A stretch of 64,000 bases of DNA from Dermatophilus congolensis (GCF_900447215.1 NZ_UFYA01000001.1:310001-374000); one strand, 5' to 3'; positions 47,978-58,576 are shown, numbered from the stretch's first letter. Notes: generated by a model not told the origin, from the letters alone. A program made the numbers and translations.

Positions 47978-48013
47978 CTGCGGCCAGCCCCGTGTAGAGG
48001 GGGGCGACCGCAG
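47978..48013. terminator. Hairpin between convergent genes
   Basis: CTGCGGCCAGCCCC (47978-47991) pairs with GGGGGCGACCGCAG (48000-48013) at most positions, loop of 8. It lies between the stop codons of the small Cys/His gene and the epimerase gene, so it could serve both. No long T tract. Confidence 0.5.
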
Positions 48014-48033
48014 AGAGTGTTTGTGGGGTGCTT

Positions 48034-48474
48034 TCAGTGCGCGCCGATAGCTGGTTCGACTAGCTCGACGAGGACACCACCAGCGTCTTTGGGGTGGATG
48101 AAGTTGATACGGCTGCCAGCGGTACCGGTTTTGGGAGTGTCGTAGAGCAGGCGTAGCCCGCGCTCGCGCAGCGTGGCACACACGTCGTCGATATTTTCGA
48201 CGCGGTAGGCCATCTGTTGGATGCCGACACCGTTTTTCCCGATGAACTTGGCGATGGTGGAGTCTTCATTCAGGGGGGCTAGGAGCTGGATGCAGGAGGT
48301 GGAGTCCCCGACAGCCATCATTGCTTCGGCGACGCCTTGCTCTTCGTTCTGTTCGCGGTGAACCATCCTCATCCCGTACTTGTCCTCGTAGAAGCGGATT
48401 GCTTCGTCGAGGTCACGCACAGCGATGCCCACGTGGTCGATATGGGTGAAAAGGCCGGATGTAGTTGCAGTCAT
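48034..48474 (-). CDS. mce: Methylmalonyl-CoA epimerase
   Basis: 146 residues, vicinal-oxygen-chelate fold. Two betaalphabeta repeats: HIDHVGIAVRDLDEAIRFYE with metal His, CIQLLAPLNEDSTIAKFI, GIQQMAYRVENIDDVCATL and a C-terminal LVELVEP with the metal Glu. It converts (2S)- to (2R)-methylmalonyl-CoA for the B12-dependent mutase, matching the nearby adenosyltransferase. Divergent from the CnoX-like gene. Confidence 0.92.
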   Translation of the reverse strand: MTATTSGLFTHIDHVGIAVRDLDEAIRFYEDKYGMRMVHREQNEEQGVAEAMMAVGDSTSCIQLLAPLNEDSTIAKFIGKNGVGIQQMAYRVENIDDVCATLRERGLRLLYDTPKTGTAGSRINFIHPKDAGGVLVELVEPAIGAH

Positions 48475-48620
48475 GGGTCCACTGTAAAGACGAGGTGCCT
48501 CCTGTACGGCGGGTCTCGTTAGTTAGCTGCGTGTGACTTTTCAATCATTGTGTTTCGGGGATATCGGTGCGCCACAGTTGATAGCGAAGGTCGCATCAGA
48601 GGTGACCTGTAGGAGAGAAT

Positions 48621-49550
48621 GTGTCCATGAGCACTCCTTCCTTCTCGTCCGGCGCTATGCGCGGCGCTGTTGATTTGTCGTCATTGGGGCAGGGGACGCC
48701 TGCGGCTTCTACTGAGGCACCCACTGAAGGTGGCGCGGCCGCGTTGCGTGTGAACGGTACGGAAGCAACATTCCAGGAGCTTGTCCTGGGAACCCGTGAT
48801 GTTGCGGCGTTGTTCGTCTTGTACTCGGCTTCTCGCCCGGAAACTGAACAGGCGGTGGAGCAAGCCGTCGCAGCGGCTTCCACAGTGCAGGGACGGCTGC
48901 GGGTGGTGGCCTTTGATGTTGACGCGTTCCCGGCAGTGGCACAGGCTTTCCAGGCCCAGCAGATCCCGATGACTTTCGGAGTGATCGCTGGGCAGCCGAT
49001 TCCGTTGTTCCCTGGCGTGCAGCCTGCCCCACAGCTTGCCCCGATGGTGAACGAATTGTTGACGGTTGCGGCTCAAAACGGAGTGACCGGCCGTATTGAA
49101 GCAGCAGAAAGCACTGGCGCAGCCCCGGCCGAAGAGCTCCCGCCGTTGCATCAAGAAGCATTCGACGCAATCCAAGCAGGCGACTATGCCGCCGCTCGTG
49201 CCGCCTACGCTAAGGCACTGGAGCAAAACCCCAAAGATTCTGCAGCTACCGCAGGAATGGCCCAAGTAGGCCTGCTTGAACGCCTAGCCACAGTCGATGC
49301 TGCCGCGATGCGGGCAGCAGCCGCCGAAGACCCCAAGAATGTGCAGGCAGCGCTCGCGGTTGCGGATATTGATGTGGCTGGTGGTCATGTTGAAGACGCG
49401 TTCGCGCGGTTGATTGACCTGATTCGGGTCACGGTTGAGGACGAGCGCGATGCGGTGCGGGCCCGGTTGCTGGAATTGTTTGAGGTTGTTGGTTCCCGTG
49501 ATGAGCGGGTGTTGAAGGCACGGCGTGCGTTGATGGCTGCGCTGTTCTGA
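48621..49550 (+). CDS. CnoX/YbbN-like thioredoxin-fold and TPR protein without CXXC
   Basis: 309 residues. A thioredoxin-like domain (about 45-155: TFQELVLGTRDVAALFVLYS, VVAFDVDAFPAVAQAFQAQQIPMTFGVIAG) in which the redox CXXC is replaced by ASRPE, then a C-terminal helical region with TPR-like repeats (FDAIQAGDYAAARAAYAKALEQNPKD). This is the chaperone-like CnoX layout in its non-redox form, common in actinobacteria. GTG 48621 behind AGGAGAGAAT; ATG 48627 also possible. A terminator follows. Confidence 0.82.
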   Translation: MSMSTPSFSSGAMRGAVDLSSLGQGTPAASTEAPTEGGAAALRVNGTEATFQELVLGTRDVAALFVLYSASRPETEQAVEQAVAAASTVQGRLRVVAFDVDAFPAVAQAFQAQQIPMTFGVIAGQPIPLFPGVQPAPQLAPMVNELLTVAAQNGVTGRIEAAESTGAAPAEELPPLHQEAFDAIQAGDYAAARAAYAKALEQNPKDSAATAGMAQVGLLERLATVDAAAMRAAAAEDPKNVQAALAVADIDVAGGHVEDAFARLIDLIRVTVEDERDAVRARLLELFEVVGSRDERVLKARRALMAALF

Positions 49551-49577
49551 TTGGGGAAAAGTACATTTGCCCCTTGG

Positions 49578-49620
49578 CGGGTGCGTGCAGCTAAGTGTGG
49601 CTGGCGCGCCCGTCTTTTTG
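49578..49620 (+). terminator. Rho-independent terminator after the CnoX-like gene
   Basis: CGGGTGCGTGCAGC (49578-49591) pairs with GCTGGCGCGCCCG (49600-49612) with wobble pairs and one bulge, followed by TCTTTTTGT. It starts 27 bases after the stop codon. Confidence 0.75.
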
Positions 49621-49733
49621 TATCTCAGTGCGTGTCTGAAGCGGGGGAGGAAGAGCTGGCTTTCTAGCATGGACGGTGGGGGCTGACTGGCATGTCGGTG
49701 CTGGTCGGACGTGTTCTTTTGCTGAGGTGCCCC

Positions 49734-50744
49734 ATGCCTGTAAGTCCGAATCGTGCTGTCCGTGTGGTCGTTGCGGTAACTACGCAGCGTTCTTCTGGAC
49801 GGTTGCCGGTGTTGTTGCGTGGCTTGGCGGAGCAGATTCAGGCCTCAGCGCAGCCGGGACGGTTTGCGGTGTTGGTTGCAGATGAGTCGGCTGAGGTGGT
49901 GACGGCTCGAGTGACGAAGCAAGCCTTGGCTGGGGTGGCTGGTGGTGTGGTGGGGTTGCGGCATACAGCTCCGGCACGGGTGAGGAATGCCCAGGTTCGG
50001 ACAGTGTTGCGGCGGTTCCCTGCGGTGGAGTGGCTGATTTTTCTTAGTGATGATTGCCACGTGCGTGCCGGGTGGTTGTCGGCGATGGATGCGGCGTTGG
50101 AATGCTCGGGTGATGTGGTGCGCGGGGCAGTGGTGAGCCAGCTGCCTGCGCGGGCGGCGCGGTGGGATCGGCTAGTGGTTGATGATGACATGCGGGGCAG
50201 GTGGACCTGGCCTTCGGGGATTGGCATGGGGCTAGTGAATGTGGCTGTGCGGGCGGATGTTTTTCGGGCTAAAGGTGGGCCCTGGTTTGACCCGCAGTGC
50301 GGTACGGCACGGGAAGTCGATGAGAGTTTTGTGTTGTCGTGCCGTCGTGCGGGGGCGTCTGTAACAGCTGTTGCAGGGGCGACAATTGCCCGTCGGATTG
50401 TGGAGCCAGGAATAAATGTTTCGCGTGCGGTGCGGGGTGTGTTTGCGCAGGCGCGTGGTCAGGGGCGGCTGGAATGTGCACAGGGTGGAGCGGTGCAGGG
50501 AAGCGGTGGTGTGGCTCGCTCGTGCGGGCATGTTGTTCGTGATTTAGCGGCAGCGGTGGTGCACCGGGACAGCGATGCTTTGGTGTTGGCTGCATTGGCG
50601 TCGGTAAGGGTAGTTGGTGGGGGAGTAGGGGTGGTTGAGGGACTGCGGCAGCCGCACGCTCGGGCTGTACCGGCCAAGAGCAGCAGAGTTTCAGGTGAGT
50701 CGGTAGTTGGTGGGGCCTCGGTGGTGTCTCTGCCGTTGGGGTGA
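49734..50744 (+). CDS. Divergent family 2 glycosyltransferase-like protein
   Basis: 336 residues from ATG 49734 (MPVSPNRAVRVVVAVTTQRS); an ATG at 49692 is also open. The first ~220 residues have a GT-A feel: VVVAVTTQRSSGRLPVLLRG, a NAQVRTVLRRF helix and WLIFLSDDCHVRAGWL, where DD would be the metal site, then EVDESFVLSCRRAG. The C-terminal ~100 residues are Gly/Val-rich without a recognisable fold. It stands alone, not next to a polysaccharide cluster. Confidence 0.6.
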   Translation: MPVSPNRAVRVVVAVTTQRSSGRLPVLLRGLAEQIQASAQPGRFAVLVADESAEVVTARVTKQALAGVAGGVVGLRHTAPARVRNAQVRTVLRRFPAVEWLIFLSDDCHVRAGWLSAMDAALECSGDVVRGAVVSQLPARAARWDRLVVDDDMRGRWTWPSGIGMGLVNVAVRADVFRAKGGPWFDPQCGTAREVDESFVLSCRRAGASVTAVAGATIARRIVEPGINVSRAVRGVFAQARGQGRLECAQGGAVQGSGGVARSCGHVVRDLAAAVVHRDSDALVLAALASVRVVGGGVGVVEGLRQPHARAVPAKSSRVSGESVVGGASVVSLPLG

Positions 50745-50834
50745 GGATGTGCACGATGTGCGGTGTTGTCCACAACCCTTGCGCAGCTGTGGGAGAACGG
50801 GACGGCGACGATCCCAGCGGCCAGGCTGATCTGC

Positions 50835-51254
50835 ATGAACACTCTTACACCTGGTGAGGCCATCGTCACATGCTTGCGGCAGTTCTTCGTTTTCTCTGGC
50901 CGTGCTCGTCGTAGCGAGTACTGGTGGTTTTTCGCTTTTGGAGTCGCGGCAATGTTTGTCACGACCCTGATTGATGCAGTGCTTTTCCCGTTCACGGCAT
51001 CTGAGCTCACGGCGCTAGGACCGTTGGGGAATGTGGTGAGCCTGGTGCTGCTGGTTCCCATGCTAGCGGTCGGATCTCGCCGCATGCATGACACAGGACG
51101 TTCTGGCTGGTGGTTGCTTATCCAACTGATTCCGCTGCTGGGCCCGGTTGTTTTCGGGATTCTCGCGGCACGTCGTGGTACAGCTGGTCACAACGCCTTC
51201 GGCGCGGCACCCACTGGTGGTTTTGCAGGACAGACCCAGTTCTCGCACGTCTGA
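50835..51254 (+). CDS. DUF805 family membrane protein
   Basis: 139 residues from ATG 50835. Family landmarks: FFVFSGRARRSEYWWFF, then SRRMHDTGRSGWWLLIQLIPLLGPVVF, with three to four membrane helices. Function unknown in the family. The frame is open upstream to 50763, but those residues have no similarity. The strong hairpin 22 bases after the stop is shared with pgm. Confidence 0.85.
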   Translation: MNTLTPGEAIVTCLRQFFVFSGRARRSEYWWFFAFGVAAMFVTTLIDAVLFPFTASELTALGPLGNVVSLVLLVPMLAVGSRRMHDTGRSGWWLLIQLIPLLGPVVFGILAARRGTAGHNAFGAAPTGGFAGQTQFSHV

Positions 51255-51275
51255 TCAGTATCGACATCATCGGTT

Positions 51276-51334
51276 CATATGTGTTGGGGGCGGCCTCCTG
51301 AAGTATCTAGGGAGGCTGCCCCCCAACACATATG
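51276..51334. terminator. Bidirectional terminator between DUF805 and pgm
   Basis: Arms 51276-51298 (starts CATATGTGTTGGGGG) and 51311-51334 (ends CCCCCCAACACATATG) pair along about 22 positions with one bulge, loop about 12. The two genes converge on it, 4 and 22 bases from their stop codons. TTGTTAG follows on the plus side. Confidence 0.85.
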
Positions 51335-51337
51335 TTG

Positions 51338-52999
51338 TTAGCTGCCTAGAGCTGCTGCGACGACGCTCTTTGCTTCTTCTTGTACCTGGGCAAGGTGGTC
51401 AGGGCCTTTGAAGGATTCTGCGTAGATTTTGTAGACGTCTTCAGTGCCAGAAGGACGGGCAGCGAACCATGCAGATTCGGTCATCACTTTGAGGCCGCCG
51501 ATGGGGGCACCGTTGCCGGGTGCCTCGGTGAGTTTGGCAATGATTGGCTCACCAGCGAGTTGTTCAGCGGTCACATCGGTAGCCGAGAGGTTTTTCAGTG
51601 TGGCTTTTTGTTCGCGGTTCGCGGGAGCATCAACACGGGCATAGGCAGGCTCGCCATGTGTGGCCACGAGCTCGGCATAGTGCTCGGAAGGGCTCTTACC
51701 TGTTTTTGCGCGGATTTCGCTGGCAAGCAGGGCCAGGATGATGCCGTCTTTGTCAGTGGTCCAGACAGTTCCGTCGAATCGTAGGAAGCTGGCGCCAGCG
51801 GATTCTTCTCCTCCGAAGGGGCCTGATCCATCGAGAAGTCCAGGGACGAACCATTTGAATCCAACCGGTACCTCGACCAGTTCGCGGCCCAGCGCGGCTG
51901 CAACCCGGTCGATCATCGCCGAGCTGACAAGCGTTTTTCCGACGAATCCATTGGCTGACCACCCGGGACGGTGTGAATAGAGATATTGGATTGCTACGGC
52001 GAGGAAGTGGTTGGGGTTCATCAATCCGGCGTCGGGGGTGACGATGCCGTGTCGGTCTGCGTCGGCATCGTTACCGGTAGCGATGTCGTAGGCGTCTTTC
52101 ATGGCGATGAGAGAAGCCATTGCCGCAGGAGAAGAACAGTCCATGCGGATCTTTTCGTCCCAGTCCAGGGTCATGAAGCGCCACGTGGCATCGACCAGAG
52201 GGTTGACCACTTCAATGTTTAGGCCGTAGTGCTCACCGATAGCGGCCCAGTACGCTACAGCGGCGCCGCCCAGGGGGTCAGCACCGATGCGGATGCCTGA
52301 AGTTTTGATCGCGTCCATGTCGATGACGTTTTCGAGATCGGCAACGTAAATGCCTTTGAAGTCATAAGGCGTGACGTGCGCGGTGACCTGCGTGTGTGGT
52401 GCTCGTTTCACGCCATCAAGGGCCTTGGCAATGTAGGCGTTAGCACGGTTAGCGATCCAGGTCGTGTCATCGGTGTCGGCGGGGCCGCCATGGGGCGGGT
52501 TGTATTTGAACCCTCCGTCAGTGGGCGGGTTGTGGCTGGGCGTGACGACGATTCCGTCAGCCAACCCGGTGTGGGCTGGCATGTCGGTGACACCACCGAT
52601 TTTTCCTTTGTTTGTGCGCAGGATGGCGTGAGAGATCGCTGGCGTGGGGGTGTAGCCGTTTTCGGCATCGACCATGACGGTGATGTTGTTGGCGACGAGT
52701 ACTTCTAGTGCGCTTGTCATGGCTGGTTCAGACAGAGCGTGGGTGTCACGGCCAATGAACAAAGGGCCGTCGTACCCCTGTTCGGTGCGGTAGTCGACGA
52801 TGGCTTGGGTGGTGGCCAGGATGTGCTGTTCGTTGAAGGAGGTTTTTACGCTGCTTCCGCGGTGGCCTGAAGTGCCGAAAACGACCTGTTGGTCAGGGTT
52901 AGCGGCGTCCGGGATGCGGGTGTAGTAAGCAGTGACGATTTCGGCAATGTCGATGAGGTCTGAGGGGTCAGCAAGCTGTCCAGCGCGGTTGATAGCCAT
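51338..52999 (-). CDS. pgm: Phosphoglucomutase (alpha-D-glucose-phosphate-specific)
   Basis: 553 residues. Interconverts glucose-1-phosphate and glucose-6-phosphate. [15 protein letters not shown] at the N-terminus, phosphoserine loop [13 protein letters not shown], metal loop [12 protein letters not shown], and the phosphate-binding [22 protein letters not shown] at the C-terminus. This is the long bacterial Pgm form. It links the alpha-glucan genes at 54.6-64 kb to central metabolism and could supply nucleotide sugars for the island. Confidence 0.95.
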   Translation of the reverse strand: MAINRAGQLADPSDLIDIAEIVTAYYTRIPDAANPDQQVVFGTSGHRGSSVKTSFNEQHILATTQAIVDYRTEQGYDGPLFIGRDTHALSEPAMTSALEVLVANNITVMVDAENGYTPTPAISHAILRTNKGKIGGVTDMPAHTGLADGIVVTPSHNPPTDGGFKYNPPHGGPADTDDTTWIANRANAYIAKALDGVKRAPHTQVTAHVTPYDFKGIYVADLENVIDMDAIKTSGIRIGADPLGGAAVAYWAAIGEHYGLNIEVVNPLVDATWRFMTLDWDEKIRMDCSSPAAMASLIAMKDAYDIATGNDADADRHGIVTPDAGLMNPNHFLAVAIQYLYSHRPGWSANGFVGKTLVSSAMIDRVAAALGRELVEVPVGFKWFVPGLLDGSGPFGGEESAGASFLRFDGTVWTTDKDGIILALLASEIRAKTGKSPSEHYAELVATHGEPAYARVDAPANREQKATLKNLSATDVTAEQLAGEPIIAKLTEAPGNGAPIGGLKVMTESAWFAARPSGTEDVYKIYAESFKGPDHLAQVQEEAKSVVAAALGS

Positions 53000-53033
53000 A
53001 CGAGAATCTTTTCACCCGCCAAGGCCAGTTGTG

Positions 53034-53080
53034 CAGCAGGAGGGTGGCCAAATCGGGCAAAGTTGGCCACCCTCCTGCTG
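53034..53080 (-). terminator. Terminator after the secreted lipase gene
   Basis: CAGCAGGAGGGTGGCCAA (53034-53051) pairs perfectly with 53063-53080 (18 bp), loop 11. It lies 17 bases beyond the lipase stop codon on the minus strand and before the pgm start. Confidence 0.8.
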
Positions 53081-53096
53081 GTGTAAGGCTTGGCTG

Positions 53097-54371
53097 CTAC
53101 TTCAAAGAGCTGCAGTTGCTGCGCTGGTTCGCTTTCCCAGCGAACCTTCCCTCGAACCACAATTGGGCGGCTGCGGCGTGTGGGAATGCCCCCAAAGCGT
53201 GCATGCCATCCAAGTGGGTGCGGAATTGCACATCGCCGCCGCGGGAGCACCAATCTTTAGCGAGCTGCTTACCCACCGCGTAAGGGATGACATCGTCACC
53301 GCGTGCGTGTGTGATCAAAACGGGTGCTTTCGGGGTGCGGCGACCGATGCGGTTGTCTTCGATTACGTCTTTCAACGGGGCGGTGTCAAAGAACGATGTC
53401 AGTTTTTTCCCGGTCTGGGTGTACTTGGCGGTGTCGAGGTTTTTGAATGTTTTCAGCTCCAGCGTGCAGTGGTCTTCGGCTTTCTTGAGCAGGTCGATCC
53501 CTTTATCGTTGACGTATTTTTTGGGGTCGAGGTGGTAGGAGCTGAACAAACCAAGTGCCGAGTACAGGCCAAATGCGGCGTACGGTCCACCGTCGATCTT
53601 TTCTGCTACGGTAGCCAGGTTTGCTGGGACAGCGCCGGCAGCTACACCTTTAATGTCCAGTTCGGGGGCGTATTCAGGAGCAAGTTCTGCTGCCGCAGCA
53701 ACGGCTCCACCGCCTTGGGAATATCCGTTGAGGCCAATGGGAGTGGAGCTGTCGATGCCGGGAAGCTCCATGGAGCGGGCAGCACGAGCCATATCGAGCA
53801 CGGCGTGTGCCTGTGCACCACGGACCATGTACGTATGTGTTCCTGGTGTGCCGAGGCCCTGATAGTCAGGGACAGCGATGGCGTAGCCACGTAGGAGAAG
53901 GTCCTTCATGAAGAGGATTTCGTACTGGCTGAATTTCTGGAATTGGCGGGAGGCAGCGCATCGGTCGCCGGTGCCTTGGGTGCCTGGTGCGTGCACGATG
54001 AGTGGGCGTTTTTTGCCCGGGCCAACCCAGCGTGCTTTGGGCACGATCACTAGACCGGTGGCGGCGATGGAGTGTCCTTGGCGGTCTTTGGTCGTGTACA
54101 TGACCCGGCGGTGTGTGAAGTTTTTGTCGTGCACTTTGAGTGGGTCAGCGACTGTGTCGGCGGCTTCGGAACGGATCACAGAGCCTGGCTTGCCTGTGAT
54201 GGAGGCCGGAGGTTCGTAGAAGGCGGGGCGTGGCGGTTCAGCGGCGCCGGTGACGGTTTTGGCCCCGGCGGTGCCGGGGATGTCGTGTTCGTCGGCTGAT
54301 GAGGCATTGGCATGTGCAACGACGAGGGTGGTGGCAAGCAGAGTGCAAGCAAGTTTGCGGACGGCAGGCAC
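53097..54371 (-). CDS. Secreted lipase (alpha/beta hydrolase, secretory lipase family)
   Basis: 424 residues. Start GTG 54371 behind AAGGAACCCACT; signal peptide MPAVRKLACTLLATTLVVAH with cleavage near ANA-SSA. The nucleophile elbow is GLNGYSQGGGAVAAA; the likely Asp is in HARGDDVIPYAVGK and the His in DGMHALGAF. PLIVHAPGTQGTGDRC carries the oxyanion region. The layout matches the LIP family of secreted triacylglycerol lipases. Four cysteines may form disulfides outside the cell. It is its own transcription unit, with a strong terminator. Confidence 0.88.
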   Translation of the reverse strand: MPAVRKLACTLLATTLVVAHANASSADEHDIPGTAGAKTVTGAAEPPRPAFYEPPASITGKPGSVIRSEAADTVADPLKVHDKNFTHRRVMYTTKDRQGHSIAATGLVIVPKARWVGPGKKRPLIVHAPGTQGTGDRCAASRQFQKFSQYEILFMKDLLLRGYAIAVPDYQGLGTPGTHTYMVRGAQAHAVLDMARAARSMELPGIDSSTPIGLNGYSQGGGAVAAAAELAPEYAPELDIKGVAAGAVPANLATVAEKIDGGPYAAFGLYSALGLFSSYHLDPKKYVNDKGIDLLKKAEDHCTLELKTFKNLDTAKYTQTGKKLTSFFDTAPLKDVIEDNRIGRRTPKAPVLITHARGDDVIPYAVGKQLAKDWCSRGGDVQFRTHLDGMHALGAFPHAAAAQLWFEGRFAGKANQRSNCSSLK

Positions 54372-54567
54372 AGTGGGTTCCTTGTCAGGTCTGGTCCCGG
54401 TGTCAACCGTGAGGCGACGAGGGGCGAAATTTTTTCGGCATGCGGAACGTACCGGGTGTGGGTGGCTGTGTGGGCTGGCACACGCAGCCGTGGGTTCCGA
54501 TAATCAGCCCCTCTGTTTATTTGAAAAGTGTTGAAGCTCTAGGCATTTCCTGGGTATATGTGACAGC

Positions 54568-54610
54568 GGGCGTGTCGTTGGCGCCAATTACAGGTGCCAG
54601 CAACACGCCC
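54568..54610. terminator. Hairpin downstream of mak::glgB
   Basis: GGGCGTGTCGTTGGCGCC (54568-54585) pairs with GGTGCCAGCAACACGCCC (54593-54610) at 15 of 18 positions, the rest wobble. It lies 22 bases past the mak::glgB stop codon on the minus strand. No clear T tract on that side. Confidence 0.6.
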
Positions 54611-54631
54611 ACTGCTTTAAAAACGAGAGCC

Positions 54632-57600
54632 TCAGTTACGCTTCGAGCCTTTCTCCTCAGGCCAGCCCAATGGGGCCTGTTCAGGCTCTGCTCCGCGCGC
54701 GGAGGAACCGGCTGAACGACCTACACGAGGGGCGCGCAGATCAGCTTCAGACAGGTCACTGCGCACAACTTCGCCTTCCACCACTGGAGAGTTCGACAAC
54801 TCTGGGCGTGCAGCTCCACGCACCTCCAACGATGCAGGCGTGTGCCCCTCATCTTGGTCTTCTGGCTCAAACCAGACCGCAGACATCTTCTGGATCGTGA
54901 TCGTCGCCGAGTACGGCTGCCCATGCCACGGCACCGGTCCGGCTTCAATCCGGCCCAAGTTGCCTACACCAGCGCCGCCATACTCGGTGGAGTCCGTGTT
55001 GAGGATTTCGCGCCACGCACCCGGATGAGGCAACCCGATCCGCATGTTGTGGTGCTCCATGCTCGAGAAGTTCACCACTGAAGCAACGACCGGTCGCCGC
55101 GCTTGAGTGTCTTCATCGCCGTAGCGCAGGAACGAAAGCGTGTTTCCAGAGGAGTCGTTCGCATCGATCCACTGGAACCCTGCCGGGTCGTGATCGACCT
55201 CCCACAAAGCCGGACGGCTGGTGTACAGGTGGTTCAAGTCTTTGATGAGTTTGTGGATCTGCCAATGTGGGGCCTGATCCAGTAGCCACCAGTCAAGGCT
55301 GCGCCCGTCGGCCCACTCGCTTTCTTGAGCGAACTCCTGACCCATGAAAAGCAACTGCTTACCTGGGTGCGACCACATGTAGGCGTAGTAGGCCCGTAGC
55401 GCGCTGAGCTGCTCCCACCGATCGCCAGGCATCTTGCGCAGCATCGAGCCCTTGCCGTACACGACCTCATCGTGGCTGATCGGCAAAACGAAATTCTCGT
55501 TGTACTGGTACACCATGGAGAACGTGATCTGGTGGTGGCTGTGCTGCCGGTTCACTGGTGGTAGCGAGGCATAGCCGAGGGTGTCGTGCATCCAGCCCAT
55601 ATTCCATTTCAAACCAAAACCTAGGCCGCCGGCATAGGTCGGTTTGGTGACACCACTCCAACTGGTTGACTCCTCGGCGGTGGTGACTACGCCGGGGTAG
55701 CGTCGGTACAGGGTTGCGTTCGTTTCCTGCAGGAATTGGACTGCCTCGAGGTTTTCGTGCCCGCCGAACTCGTTCGGCACCCATTCACCTTCGGCACGAG
55801 AGTAATCCAGGTACAGCATCGAGGCGACGGCGTCGACTCGCAGCCCATCGACGTGGAATTCTTCGATCCAGTAGCAGGCATTGGCGACGAGGAAGTTACG
55901 TACCTGCGGGCGACCGAAGTCGAAGATGTAGGTTCCCCAGTCTTTGTGCTCGCCACGGCGAGGGTCGGGGTGTTCGTAGAGCGGCTTTCCGTCGAATCGG
56001 CCCAGCGCGAAGGCATCTTTGGGGAAGTGTGCTGGTACCCAGTCCATGATGACGCCGATGCCGTTTTGGTGAAGAACATCGACCAGGTAACGGAATTCGT
56101 CTGGTGTGCCGAAGCGAGATGTGGGGGCGTAGTAGCCGGTGACTTGATACCCCCAGCTTGGCCCGTAAGGGTGCTCCGCTAGTGGGAGGAACTCCACGTG
56201 CGTGTAGCCCAGATCTTTGACGTACTTCACGAGTTCATCTGCCGCATCGACGTAGCTGAGCCCCTGACGCCACGAGCCGAGGTGGCATTCGTAGACGCTC
56301 ATCGGCATGTTATGAGGATCAGCAACGGCTTCGCGCTGGGCGATCCATTCTGCGTCGTTCCACGTGTAGTGGGATTGGGTAACAACTGAGGAGTTCAGAG
56401 GTGGTACTTCGGTGGCCCGTGCCAGGGGGTCGGCTTTGGCGCGCCAGTAGCCGTCTTCGCCACAGATTTCGTATTTGTACGTCGTGTTTTCACCGACGTC
56501 GGGGATGAACAGTTCCCATACGCCGGAGCCACCAAGGACACGCATCGGGTGGGCGCGGCCATCCCAGTTGTTGAAGGAGCCGACTACGCGCACCGCGCGG
56601 GCGTTGGGAGCCCACACAGCGAAGCTGGTTCCTTGTACGTCGCCCATGTGGCCGCCTTCGTAGCGGCGGATGTGCGAGCCGAGCACTCGCCACAGTTCTT
56701 CGTGGCGTCCTTCCCCGATGAGGTGTAGGTCAATTTCGCCCAGCGTGGGCCAGAAACGGTAAGGGTCATCCTGATGGTGGACCTGTCCGTCGCTGTAGGT
56801 GACATCGAGGCGATAGTCGGAGACGTCAGTGCCGTGAATGTGGGTAACCCATACGCCTTCGTGTTCGTGACGCATCGGGGCTGAAAAACCGTCGGGAAGT
56901 TTTACGGTGACGGTGCGGGCGTCGGGGCGCAGGGCTCGGAAGGTGACGCCGCCATTGTGGCGGTGCAGGCCCAGGACGCCGTGGGGGTCGCCGTGGCCGC
57001 CGCGGATTAGGAGGTCGAGTTCGTGTGTGGGGACTGGTAGCGCGCCGTCGGGGTCGGTGACTCGGGTGTCACCGGCGCAAGGTGCGCCGTTCTTGGACTG
57101 CTCAGAGCTGCTCGTCACGGTGTTGTTCCCTTCTTCAGGGGTAGATGGTCGTGACGCGAGACGTTCGACCGCAGCGGTGGGGATGCTCACCCAGGCTGGT
57201 CGGTTCCGAGTCTCGTACACGACCTCGTATAGGGCTTTGTCTAGTTCCAGAGCGCGCAGCACAAGTGCGTTAGCTCCGGTGCGTGGGTCGCTGGCAATTG
57301 AGGCGTAGCCGTCGCAGAAGGCTTCACGTGCGGCGCTCGCCCACGCCTGGGCGGTTGCTTCTTCTTCGGGGGCTTCCTGGGCCCGGGAGCCGGCGGCGTA
57401 GTCAAAGGAGCGCAGCATTCCAGCGACATCGCGCATCGTGAGGTCGGGTTCGTTGCGTTCGTGCAGAGGGCGCAACGGTTCACCTTCGAAGTCCAGCAGG
57501 ACCCATCCGCGTTCAGGAACATCAAGAACCTGACCGAGGTGATAGTCACCGTGGATGCGTTGTAGGTCAGGCCATTGGGCTGCTTGGGCGGCTTGAAAGA

Positions 57601-58576
57601 TCGCGTCGATGTCTTCTGTGTGGACGGCCAGCTCCGGTACAGCCGCTAGGGCTGCGTCTTTGCGTTGTTGCCACGAGCGGATTTGTGCTTGGTGATCTTC
57701 TTCTTCGGCGGGTTTGGTGGGTAAGACCCGCGCCAGGTCGACGTGCACCTGGGCGGTAGCGACACCCAGGTCGCGTGCGCGGGCAGTGAAGTCCTCTCCG
57801 GTGGCGAGTGCGCTGGTGACTGTGCGCCACGCGTCTTGTGTTCCGGTGAAGAATTCTTGCGCGAAGGCGAGGTGGCCTTGGGCGATACCTCCGTGCGGGT
57901 TTTCCCACGTGCCGGTGAGGCATCCGAATGGTTCGGGTACCAGGCGTGATCCGGAGGTAGCTAGTGCGCTTTGTAGGACGACGTCAGGGTTCAACCCTGA
58001 GGAGAGGACTCTGAAGAGTTTGACGATGAGTCGTCGCGCGGTTTCTTGGGTGCCGCTTCCGATGCGTCCTTCGATGATGATCGAGGTGTTGGATTGTTCT
58101 CCAGAAAGGATGCGGCTGGAGATGACCTTCACTGCCCGTGGCGTGTGGAGGGGAATTCCGCGGGCTGGGTCGTTTAACCCTTCACCTTCGCCGGTGGTGC
58201 TGACTCCGCCGCCGAGGCTGAAGCGGAGTAGTTCAGCGACGTAGACGGGGTCGGCGGCGCCGTCGTAGACCCAGTTTTTCCCGAGTTGGGGGTGTTGCAG
58301 GGTGCCGATGAGGTGTTCTTCGGCGTTGGGTAGGGGGCTGGTTCGGTAGGTGATGGGTACGTGATAGATGACACCGGGGGAGGAGTCGGTGGCTGCGCAG
58401 GAGTCCAGGAGGATGAGTACTTCGACTCCTACTTTGCCGGCCGGATCTGCGAAGGTGAATCCGCCTAGGCGTCGTAGTTCAGGGGTGTTTCCTTTGGAGG
58501 TGTACCACCGTTTGGAAGGCATCCAGGCGGTGAGTAGCTCCATGGTGGTGGGGGTGGTGTCCTGTTGCTCAGCCAT
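54632..58576 (-). CDS. glgB: Fusion protein: maltokinase (Mak/Pep2) and 1,4-alpha-glucan branching enzyme (GlgB)
   Basis: 1314 residues from ATG 58576, which overlaps the treS stop by eight bases; GTG 58585 is also open. Residues 1 to about 475 are maltokinase: [31 protein letters not shown] and the catalytic [14 protein letters not shown] with [14 protein letters not shown] polar linker (about 475-515) follows, then Glg[18 protein letters not shown] (N1 domain), [23 protein letters not shown] (CBM48), [21 protein letters not shown], nucleophile Asp in [19 protein letters not shown] near residue 913, acid Glu in [10 protein letters not shown] near 967, and [13 protein letters not shown]. It would phosphorylate maltose to maltose-1-phosphate and branch the glucan GlgE makes. 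A hairpin follows. Confidence 0.9.
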   Translation of the reverse strand: MAEQQDTTPTTMELLTAWMPSKRWYTSKGNTPELRRLGGFTFADPAGKVGVEVLILLDSCAATDSSPGVIYHVPITYRTSPLPNAEEHLIGTLQHPQLGKNWVYDGAADPVYVAELLRFSLGGGVSTTGEGEGLNDPARGIPLHTPRAVKVISSRILSGEQSNTSIIIEGRIGSGTQETARRLIVKLFRVLSSGLNPDVVLQSALATSGSRLVPEPFGCLTGTWENPHGGIAQGHLAFAQEFFTGTQDAWRTVTSALATGEDFTARARDLGVATAQVHVDLARVLPTKPAEEEDHQAQIRSWQQRKDAALAAVPELAVHTEDIDAIFQAAQAAQWPDLQRIHGDYHLGQVLDVPERGWVLLDFEGEPLRPLHERNEPDLTMRDVAGMLRSFDYAAGSRAQEAPEEEATAQAWASAAREAFCDGYASIASDPRTGANALVLRALELDKALYEVVYETRNRPAWVSIPTAAVERLASRPSTPEEGNNTVTSSSEQSKNGAPCAGDTRVTDPDGALPVPTHELDLLIRGGHGDPHGVLGLHRHNGGVTFRALRPDARTVTVKLPDGFSAPMRHEHEGVWVTHIHGTDVSDYRLDVTYSDGQVHHQDDPYRFWPTLGEIDLHLIGEGRHEELWRVLGSHIRRYEGGHMGDVQGTSFAVWAPNARAVRVVGSFNNWDGRAHPMRVLGGSGVWELFIPDVGENTTYKYEICGEDGYWRAKADPLARATEVPPLNSSVVTQSHYTWNDAEWIAQREAVADPHNMPMSVYECHLGSWRQGLSYVDAADELVKYVKDLGYTHVEFLPLAEHPYGPSWGYQVTGYYAPTSRFGTPDEFRYLVDVLHQNGIGVIMDWVPAHFPKDAFALGRFDGKPLYEHPDPRRGEHKDWGTYIFDFGRPQVRNFLVANACYWIEEFHVDGLRVDAVASMLYLDYSRAEGEWVPNEFGGHENLEAVQFLQETNATLYRRYPGVVTTAEESTSWSGVTKPTYAGGLGFGLKWNMGWMHDTLGYASLPPVNRQHSHHQITFSMVYQYNENFVLPISHDEVVYGKGSMLRKMPGDRWEQLSALRAYYAYMWSHPGKQLLFMGQEFAQESEWADGRSLDWWLLDQAPHWQIHKLIKDLNHLYTSRPALWEVDHDPAGFQWIDANDSSGNTLSFLRYGDEDTQARRPVVASVVNFSSMEHHNMRIGLPHPGAWREILNTDSTEYGGAGVGNLGRIEAGPVPWHGQPYSATITIQKMSAVWFEPEDQDEGHTPASLEVRGAARPELSNSPVVEGEVVRSDLSEADLRAPRVGRSAGSSARGAEPEQAPLGWPEEKGSKRN

